Shown in pieces: positions 58,843 to 64,000 of a stretch of DNA of 64,000 bases. How positions within the stretch are numbered: the stretch's first letter is position 1; the number at the start of each line of letters is the position of its first letter. The stretch lies in contig NZ_FOJB01000002.1 of the NCBI RefSeq assembly GCF_900109955.1, positions 124,001 to 188,000 of the forward strand. Reading direction: 5' to 3'. The translations under genes were made by a program, and so were the position numbers. Source of the stretch: Aliiroseovarius sediminilitoris. Lineage in GTDB: Bacteria; Pseudomonadota; Alphaproteobacteria; Rhodobacterales; Rhodobacteraceae. Under the pieces are notes generated by a model. The model searched no databases. It saw nothing but the letters and a program-made list of their open reading frames with translations, and had not been told where the DNA came from.

Positions 58843-59952
58843 ATGTTCGGCGACATGTCAGAAAACAACGAGAAATCGAGCTCGGACCCGAAAGTTGGCC
58901 CCTTACCCAACGAGGACGACGAGAGAGTCCCGCCTTCTGGTGAGGCTCTGACTCTCCCCTCCCATATGGCCGGCTCGGGAACTCTTGATCGGCTGGTCGA
59001 CACGGCGCGGAACTACGCGGTGGCCTCGACGGCCGAGAACACCAACAAGGCCTACGCAGCCGACTGGAAGCACTTCGCACGGTGGTGCAGATTGAAGGGC
59101 ACAGACCCGCTGCCGCCCTCACCGGAAATGATCGGCCTCTACCTTGCGGATCTGGCGTCCGGTTCAGGGTCCTCCCCTGCCCTATCGGTCAGCACCATCG
59201 AACGCCGCATGTCCGGTCTCGCCTGGAACTACGCACAGCGCGGCGTTTCCCTCGATCGCAAGAACCGCCACATCGCCACGGTGCTCGCCGGGATCAAACG
59301 CAAGCATGCGCGCCCACCCGTTCAGAAGGAAGCGATCCTGCCGGAAGACATCCTCGCCATGGTTGGCACCCTAGGTTTCGACCTGCGCGGGCTGAGAGAT
59401 CGGGCAATCTTGCTCCTGGGATATGCCGGTGGTCTCAGGCGCTCGGAAATCGTCAGCCTTGATGTCGGCAAGGATGATACTCCCGACAGTGGCGGCTGGC
59501 TCGAGATCCTCGACGACGGCGCGGTGCTGACGCTGAATGCAAAGACGGGCTGGCGCGAAGTTGAGATCGGACGGGGATCTTCGGAACAGACCTGCCCCGT
59601 GCACGCGTTAGAGCAATGGCTGCGTTTTGCAAAAATCGACTTCGGCCCAATTTTCACCCGAACCTCGCGCGATGGCAAGAAAGCCTTGGAGGCTCGGCTC
59701 AGTGACAAACACGTCGCGCGTCTGATCAAGCAGACCGTACTCATGAGCGGCATCCGTGCCGAGCTGCCCGAGAAAGACCGCCTCGCCCTGTTCTCAGGCC
59801 ACAGCCTACGCGCCGGTCTGGCCAGCTCGGCAGAGGTCGACGAGCGCTACGTCCAAAAGCAGCTCGGGCACGCCTCTGCCGAGATGACCCGTCGCTACCA
59901 GCGTCGTCGGGACCGGTTCCGGGTGAACCTGACCAAGGCCGCAGGCCTGTAG
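58843..59952 (+). CDS. Tyrosine recombinase / site-specific integrase
   Basis: A 369-residue phage-integrase-family protein. The SAM-like core-binding domain is at about residues 60-160 (STAENTNKAYAADWKHFARW). The catalytic domain shows LGYAGGLRRSEIVSLDV (Arg I), HSLRAGLASSAEVDERYV (His-x2-Arg) and QLGHASAEMTRRYQRR with the nucleophile Tyr. A lysine lies in LNAKTGWREVEIG. GAGAAG precedes the ATG at 58843; an ATG at 58855 and a TTG at 58819 are alternatives. It ends 25 bases from repC, convergent with it. On a repABC replicon it may resolve dimers or be the integrase of a small mobile island; no att site was identified. Confidence 0.88.
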   Translation: MFGDMSENNEKSSSDPKVGPLPNEDDERVPPSGEALTLPSHMAGSGTLDRLVDTARNYAVASTAENTNKAYAADWKHFARWCRLKGTDPLPPSPEMIGLYLADLASGSGSSPALSVSTIERRMSGLAWNYAQRGVSLDRKNRHIATVLAGIKRKHARPPVQKEAILPEDILAMVGTLGFDLRGLRDRAILLLGYAGGLRRSEIVSLDVGKDDTPDSGGWLEILDDGAVLTLNAKTGWREVEIGRGSSEQTCPVHALEQWLRFAKIDFGPIFTRTSRDGKKALEARLSDKHVARLIKQTVLMSGIRAELPEKDRLALFSGHSLRAGLASSAEVDERYVQKQLGHASAEMTRRYQRRRDRFRVNLTKAAGL

Positions 59953-59976
59953 CTTCGACAATCGGACAGATAGGCA

Positions 59977-61260
59977 TCATGCTGCCTGCCCGCTCAACCG
60001 GCCATAGAAACTGCGCTCCAGATGCAGCTCCCCTGCCCGGGCTTTTTCGATCATGCCGCGCAGATACCCGCCCGGGGAAGCCACTTCGCCCGCCGCGTGC
60101 TTGTCAAACACCAGAACAAGCGCCGCTGTCGCGATTTGTGGACCGAGCCGGTCCTGTGCAAGGTTCCAGGCGTGTTCGGAAATGCCAATCATTGGCCTGA
60201 GTTGACCGGCAACCCGGTGCAGATCACCCCAATCCTTCAAGTACCCGCCCATGTTGTGCGCCCAGGACGCAAATTCAGGACAAGCCTGCATCACTGTTGG
60301 CAAATCAAGCGCTGCGCCACGCTTCTTGCGGGTTTCGGCCACCCAATCTTCCAACGCCCTATCCACTTGCTCTTCTGGTGGCGCATTTGGCACCATGCCC
60401 GCCGCGTTCTCTTTTTCTGAGGACTTACAGATTACAGGATAAAGTTGGTTTGTAATTAGTATATGCGGGTCAGAAATGGCCTCCCTGGGGTTCATTTCTT
60501 GAGTCTGTTCAGTAACTTGCTCACTGGTTTCAACGGTGTTTTCCACAACCGCATCCGCACGGACTGCCTTGAGATAAGCCGCCTCGACGCGCGCCTGAAG
60601 CTCCCTGAACCATGCCAACAGCCGTTCAAGTGTCTCAGAGCCCACATTCCGGCGTGGCAGGCGGTCCAGAAGCTCCTCGAAGAGGTTGGTAAACTGCGCC
60701 CACGGGCCTCTCAGCGCGCCGCTGACGGCCGCCTCGATCCGGGCGCGGATCATCCGGCGCGCCACCGTGACCTGGCGCTTCAGGCGCTGGCAGAGCTCAC
60801 GCTCGGCCTGCAATTCGGCGTGCAGCTGCTCGAACTCCTCGACGCGGGCCGATAGCGGCGACAAATCGAAACCATAGGCCTCGACGATGCGCCCGTCTGC
60901 GTCCCTGCGTCCCCAACGCTTGCCGTTGGGGCTGTCCTTGAAGGCAACCACACCAATCTCTGCCAGGCGACGGGCATGGCGTTTGAGCGCCGACAGGGAA
61001 AAGCCCGTCTGCTCCATCAGATAAGCGTTGGACGCCCAGACGATCGGGCGCTGCCCCTCCTCCCAGTCCTGGGCCTGCGTAAAGGCTCCCAGCGTGTCGA
61101 GAAGCATCATGTCGCCGGCCTTCAGGCCGATATGAGCGCCCACGCGCTTCACAGCGACAACGGCCTGTCGCTTGGGAACACCTATCCGTTCACCGGCTTG
61201 GGCAAGCTGCTCAGCAACTCCAAGACCCGGTGTCGGCTTGCGCCAACCTGTATGTTTCAT
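59977..61260 (-). CDS. repC: RepC replication initiator
   Basis: A 427-residue initiator specific to repABC replicons. The N-terminal half has the family segments GERIGVPKRQAVVAVKRVG, LLDTLGAFTQAQDWEEGQRP, and the DNA-binding region FSLSALKRHARRLAEIGVVAF (winged helix). The C-terminal third contains AALVLVFDKHAAGEVASPGGYL, the segment that ends many RepC proteins. In repABC plasmids the origin lies within the repC coding sequence. GGAGGT lies ten bases before the ATG but is hidden in a hairpin (61273-61290). It follows repB after 164 bases that hold a ctRNA gene on the opposite strand. Confidence 0.94.
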   Translation of the reverse strand: MKHTGWRKPTPGLGVAEQLAQAGERIGVPKRQAVVAVKRVGAHIGLKAGDMMLLDTLGAFTQAQDWEEGQRPIVWASNAYLMEQTGFSLSALKRHARRLAEIGVVAFKDSPNGKRWGRRDADGRIVEAYGFDLSPLSARVEEFEQLHAELQAERELCQRLKRQVTVARRMIRARIEAAVSGALRGPWAQFTNLFEELLDRLPRRNVGSETLERLLAWFRELQARVEAAYLKAVRADAVVENTVETSEQVTEQTQEMNPREAISDPHILITNQLYPVICKSSEKENAAGMVPNAPPEEQVDRALEDWVAETRKKRGAALDLPTVMQACPEFASWAHNMGGYLKDWGDLHRVAGQLRPMIGISEHAWNLAQDRLGPQIATAALVLVFDKHAAGEVASPGGYLRGMIEKARAGELHLERSFYGRLSGQAA

Positions 61261-61272
61261 GCCTGTATTTCA

Positions 61273-61290
61273 CCTCCGTTTTTGTGGAGG
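61273..61290 (-). promoter_or_regulatory. Hairpin that sequesters the repC ribosome-binding site
   Basis: On the minus strand CCTCC (61290-61286) can pair with GGAGG (61277-61273), the Shine-Dalgarno of repC, around an A-rich loop. Formation would block repC translation. In repABC plasmids ctRNA binding upstream favours this closed form, so the structure fits the known control of repC. Confidence 0.75.
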
Positions 61291-61326
61291 CAAAAGATCC
61301 CCGTCCGCCAAAACGACGTTCTTTCG

Positions 61327-61416
61327 TTGACAGTGATTCGCGGGAGCGGTATCCAGTAGGTGTCTAATCTAATCGGATAAGCTCTCGGGCCGGATCGGCT
61401 TGGGGGCTTTTCTTTT
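61327..61416 (+). ncRNA. Counter-transcribed RNA (ctRNA) of repABC with its promoter and terminator
   Basis: On the strand opposite repABC, a consensus -35 TTGACA (61327-61332) is followed after 17 bases by TATCCA (61350-61355), so transcription would begin near 61362. A terminator stem pairs AAGCTCTC (61379-61386) with GGGGGCTT (61402-61409), using some G-T pairs, and runs into TTCTTTT ending at 61416. The predicted RNA is about 55 nt, the usual size of repABC ctRNAs, and lies in the expected repB-repC interval. It should set incompatibility and copy number by repressing repC. Confidence 0.75.
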
Positions 61417-61424
61417 GCCTCAGG

Positions 61425-62420
61425 TCATGATGTCGTTGTCTCCTCGGATTGAGAGAGAAAATCCGCATAGAGTTGATCGAGGTTCTCCGAGAGAAACTCA
61501 CCAAACGCAGCGGAGTCCTTGGATGTTAATGAAATGCTGTAAGCCCGCCCTGAGCGTCCGATGACGCCCTTGATCCTGCCTTCTCCGGCAGTCCAGGTCC
61601 GCCTGGCAGGCTTGGCCTTCGACGCACGGCGTTTCGGTGCCTTACCTGCCTCTGCCAATTTGCTGTGCAGTATTTCGAATTTTGCATCGCTGTTGAGTTG
61701 ATCAAAGCCATCCATGGATAAGATAGTTTCAGCAACGGTGTGGTTTGATTTCACCGCCATCAACCTTTTAAAGTCTTCCCAGCGATCCCGCCCGATCTGT
61801 TTTGCAGGCCCAATTGCGTCAATGATATGCGCCGGAATCGTTCCAGCGACGGACAACATGCGCGAAAGCAGTGTGCCATCGATAGTGAGCGCCTGTTGAA
61901 TCACGTCTTTGGCTTGACCCAAGTCGTGCAGATTCTTGGCAAAGAGCGCTTTTTCGATGAAAGACAGATCTGCCCGTGCTGTGTTTTCCTGCCCCTGCGC
62001 CAAAACGTGGGCGACGTCGTCCATTTCCTTAACCACGGCCCGCACCGGAAATCCAAGCACGCGCGCGACCCGCACACGACGATGTCCGAAGACCACCATA
62101 TACCGGTTTGGGATTTCTGGATGGGGTCGCAGCAGGATCGGCGTGTCCTGCCCATTGGCAGAAATCGACGCCTTCAACTCCTCGAAGGCCTCATCGTCTC
62201 CGCTTAGGCGGTCATTTACAAATGAGGCATCAATGAACGCCGGATCGATCTCGACAATTGTTTCACCTTCGAGAAGACGTTTGGAGTTCTCCGCCAGACT
62301 GTCGATGGAAACCTTCATCGACTTCGACGCACCGCGCATAGCATAGCTGGAGCGCGCACCATCAATGGGTTTCTCGGTCGGTTGCCCGATCACGGATTTC
62401 AACAGATCTTTTCTGGCCAT
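61425..62420 (-). CDS. repB: RepB, ParB-type centromere-binding protein
   Basis: A 331-residue partition protein of the ParB/RepB family. The N-terminal region holds the CTPase/Arg patch as VVFGHRRVRVARVLGFPVRA and QENTARADLSFIEKALFAKN (box II pattern), followed by a helix-turn-helix around DVIQQALTIDGTLLSRMLSV. The Lys/Arg-rich linker (KRRASKAKPARRTW) precedes the C-terminal dimer domain. GGGAGAA lies seven bases before the ATG at 62420; the frame up to 62450 would include a centromere-like repeat and is rejected. It lies downstream of repA. Confidence 0.93.
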   Translation of the reverse strand: MARKDLLKSVIGQPTEKPIDGARSSYAMRGASKSMKVSIDSLAENSKRLLEGETIVEIDPAFIDASFVNDRLSGDDEAFEELKASISANGQDTPILLRPHPEIPNRYMVVFGHRRVRVARVLGFPVRAVVKEMDDVAHVLAQGQENTARADLSFIEKALFAKNLHDLGQAKDVIQQALTIDGTLLSRMLSVAGTIPAHIIDAIGPAKQIGRDRWEDFKRLMAVKSNHTVAETILSMDGFDQLNSDAKFEILHSKLAEAGKAPKRRASKAKPARRTWTAGEGRIKGVIGRSGRAYSISLTSKDSAAFGEFLSENLDQLYADFLSQSEETTTS

Positions 62421-62453
62421 GTTGTTCTCCCTTTTGGGGTGATCACGCACCCT

Positions 62454-62471
62454 TCTGCACGGCTGTCAAAA
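62454..62471. repeat. Centromere-like repeat, copy 1 (TCTGCACGGCTGTCAAAA)
   Basis: An 18-nt direct repeat with a partly palindromic core (CACGGCTGT), lying between repA and repB. A second copy begins 22 bases on, and a third lies upstream of repA at 63978. RepB binding sites (parS) of repABC replicons occupy such positions, but the exact sequence is not one that I can confirm from memory. Confidence 0.7.
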
Positions 62472-62475
62472 CTCA

Positions 62476-62493
62476 TCTGCACGGCTGTCAAAA
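62476..62493. repeat. Centromere-like repeat, copy 2
   Basis: An identical copy of the 18-mer at 62454-62471, in direct orientation, with a 22-bp period (two helical turns). It ends right at the repA stop codon. The phasing suggests that two RepB dimers could bind on the same face. Confidence 0.7.
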
Positions 62494-63711
62494 TCATAGA
62501 CTGTCGCGCCCCCAGGCCTGATGCACAAGATCAGCAATCTCGTCATTCACAGCATTGAGCGATGTGATCGCACGGTCATATGTCGAACGTACAAACTGTG
62601 ACCGCTCAACCTCGTACAGCGTCTGCTTGGTGATTCCAGCATCAGAAATGGCTGTCGATTTTACCATTTGCGCTTCGAGCATCTGATTTGGAAACATTGC
62701 CTGCAAAAAGCCGACCATCTGCTTTTGCGGGCCGTCGGTCGGCTCAAAGCGCGTCACGAGGTATCGAAACCACTTCAGCCGCATTTCGGCGCCGGCTTCC
62801 CGAATGGTTCGCAAAATACCGCCAAGCATCAAAAGGAACTGGCTCATCGACATCACGTCCAGCATTTGCGGATGAACCGTAATCAAGACGGAGCTTGATG
62901 CGGTTAGGGCGGTTAGGGTCAAATAACCCAGCTGCGGCGGGCAGTCGATCACGACCACATCATAGCGATCCTCAACTTCTTCGAGGGCTTTTGAGATTCT
63001 GGTGAAGAAAGCGCGACCCTCGGACGGGTCGCGACTCGTAAGCGCGACAGGCGTATCGTATTCGTACTCCTGCAAATCCAGACTAGCGGGCACAATATCT
63101 AGATTTGGGAAATTCGTCGGCCGGATAACTGCGCTGATCGGTTGGCGCTCGTCGTCATAGCGCAGAGTCTCATACAGGGATAAAACAGAGTCTAACTCAG
63201 GCTGAATTCCATGTAACGCAGTGAGTGACGCCTGCGGATCAAGATCCACCGCCAACACACGATGACCTTTAAGCGCCAGATGTTGGGCAAGATGTGCAGC
63301 GGTTGTCGTCTTGCCGCTACCACCTTTGAAATTCACGACCGAGATCACGTGAAGTTCCTCGTTTTCTGTCCGGTGGGGCAGATACTGCCGCTTTCCGGGC
63401 CGACCATGAACGTCAAGATAGGCGCGGAGTTCCAGCATTTGCTCGGCGGAGTAGGAACGACGACCAGAAGAAGATGTCTCTGGCTCGGGCCCTTTACCTT
63501 CAAGATGCAACTTCTTGATAGTTGATTGGGTGACACCGAGAAAATATGCAACCTCGGCCAGAGAGAATTGCCGCAACCCTTTCTGGGCGTCGGGTGGATA
63601 TTGCTCCTGACGCAATATATTGAGTCTGTCAGAAATCAATTCCCCTTGTTGGAGGATGATCTCGTCGAAGGCAATCGCGCCCGTATCATTTTGGAATGGT
63701 GCTGCTTCCAT
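62494..63711 (-). CDS. repA: RepA, ParA-type partition ATPase
   Basis: A 405-residue Walker-type ATPase that segregates the replicon and represses the repABC operon. An N-terminal helix-turn-helix (LAEVAYFLGVTQSTIKKLH near residues 50-70) binds DNA. The deviant Walker A is VVNFKGGSGKTTTAAHLAQH, followed by VLAVDLDPQASLTALHG and VVIDCPPQLGYLTLTAL (Walker B). Length is usual for RepA of repABC. The start at 63711 has only a weak GGGG site. It is the first gene of repA-repB-repC. Confidence 0.94.
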   Translation of the reverse strand: MEAAPFQNDTGAIAFDEIILQQGELISDRLNILRQEQYPPDAQKGLRQFSLAEVAYFLGVTQSTIKKLHLEGKGPEPETSSSGRRSYSAEQMLELRAYLDVHGRPGKRQYLPHRTENEELHVISVVNFKGGSGKTTTAAHLAQHLALKGHRVLAVDLDPQASLTALHGIQPELDSVLSLYETLRYDDERQPISAVIRPTNFPNLDIVPASLDLQEYEYDTPVALTSRDPSEGRAFFTRISKALEEVEDRYDVVVIDCPPQLGYLTLTALTASSSVLITVHPQMLDVMSMSQFLLMLGGILRTIREAGAEMRLKWFRYLVTRFEPTDGPQKQMVGFLQAMFPNQMLEAQMVKSTAISDAGITKQTLYEVERSQFVRSTYDRAITSLNAVNDEIADLVHQAWGRDSL

Positions 63712-64000
63712 TCTGTCGCCCCACTAAATATCGCTTTTATCGCGATTTCTATCCTTAAACTGTGAATACAGCGGAAGCTGGCTATCCACAACGATTATTT
63801 CTGTGGATGACCATACACCGCTTTGCGACGACAGAACTTGTAACGGTGTCTAAACCTTGCTGGCCAGGGGAATGTAACCGCTAAATCTGGTGTGCCGCTT
63901 CATTTTAGCACTCGCGCTAAGGCATTTATGTTGCAAGCAATGACATCTAAGTATTTGTTTCTTTATTATTTTTAGAATCTGCACGGCTGTCAAAAAGGTT
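63712..64000. promoter_or_regulatory. repA upstream region with DnaA-box-like sites and a third centromere-like repeat
   Basis: An AT-rich region without a gene that must hold the repABC promoter. Two near-perfect DnaA boxes lie in opposite orientation: CTATCCACA at 63782-63790 and TGTGGATGA at 63802-63810 (each one mismatch from TTATCCACA or its complement). The 18-mer TCTGCACGGCTGTCAAAA recurs at 63978-63995, next to the window end. More repeats may follow beyond the edge. Confidence 0.6.

Overview
The window reads as DNA of a Roseobacter-group alphaproteobacterium (Rhodobacteraceae). It is GC-rich, gene-dense and full of ATGA-type overlaps. The gene content points the same way: a phosphatidylserine-to-phosphatidylcholine pathway with a Rhodobacter-type PmtA, DUF1403 next to ScpB, FrcA-like single-domain sugar ABC ATPases, and above all a repABC replication module at the right end. 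The repABC block (59977-63711 and beyond) says that this is part of a plasmid or chromid. The left half nevertheless carries genes usually regarded as chromosomal housekeeping (nadABC, psd-pssA-pmtA), so a chromid, or an integrated repABC plasmid, is the best reading.

Layout. 1-1562: ECF sigma factor, RskA-type anti-sigma factor and a secreted fasciclin-domain protein cut by the window edge. 1698-2232: ParD/ParE-type toxin-antitoxin pair. 2322-5791: nadA-nadB-nadC, de novo NAD synthesis. 5881-7980: psd-pssA-pmtA, phospholipid synthesis. 8136-9649: DUF1403 protein and a short ScpB. 9799-22856: a complete-looking inositol regulon, with a sugar ABC importer, LacI regulator, three Gfo/Idh/MocA dehydrogenases, IolE-like, IolD, IolC, IolB and a class II aldolase. 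Two identical palindromic operators (12842-12857 and 17224-17239) sit in its two divergent promoter regions.

22981-32870: a nine-gene minus-strand operon behind a divergent Lrp/AsnC regulator. It encodes a class V PLP enzyme, a flavin monooxygenase, two carboxymuconolactone-decarboxylase/AhpD-type proteins, an opine-dehydrogenase-like enzyme and a PotABCD-type importer. I do not recognise the substrate, and this is the best candidate for an undescribed pathway. 32880-35761: threonine degradation (kbl-tdh) with an XRE-cupin regulator. 35762-36857: a gene-poor stretch holding a decayed methyltransferase pseudogene. 36858-41556: mer operon (merT, merP, merF, merA) with a Tat-exported multicopper oxidase and a divergent merR. 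42090-43256: cation:proton antiporter, flanked by two degraded stretches. 43800-58293: a seven-gene glycogen operon (glgC-glgA-glgX-malQ-pgm-glgP-glgB) with a divergent ROK regulator. 58294-58842: remnants of unknown genes. 58843-59952: tyrosine recombinase. 59977-64000: repC, a counter-transcribed RNA locus, repB, repA and three copies of an 18-nt centromere-like repeat.

The regulatory logic is visible in several places: a MerR operator with a 19-bp spacer, shared LacI operators for transport and catabolism of inositol, hairpins just after two solute-binding-protein genes, and a hairpin that hides the repC ribosome-binding site next to a ctRNA promoter and terminator. No rRNA, tRNA or CRISPR array was seen.
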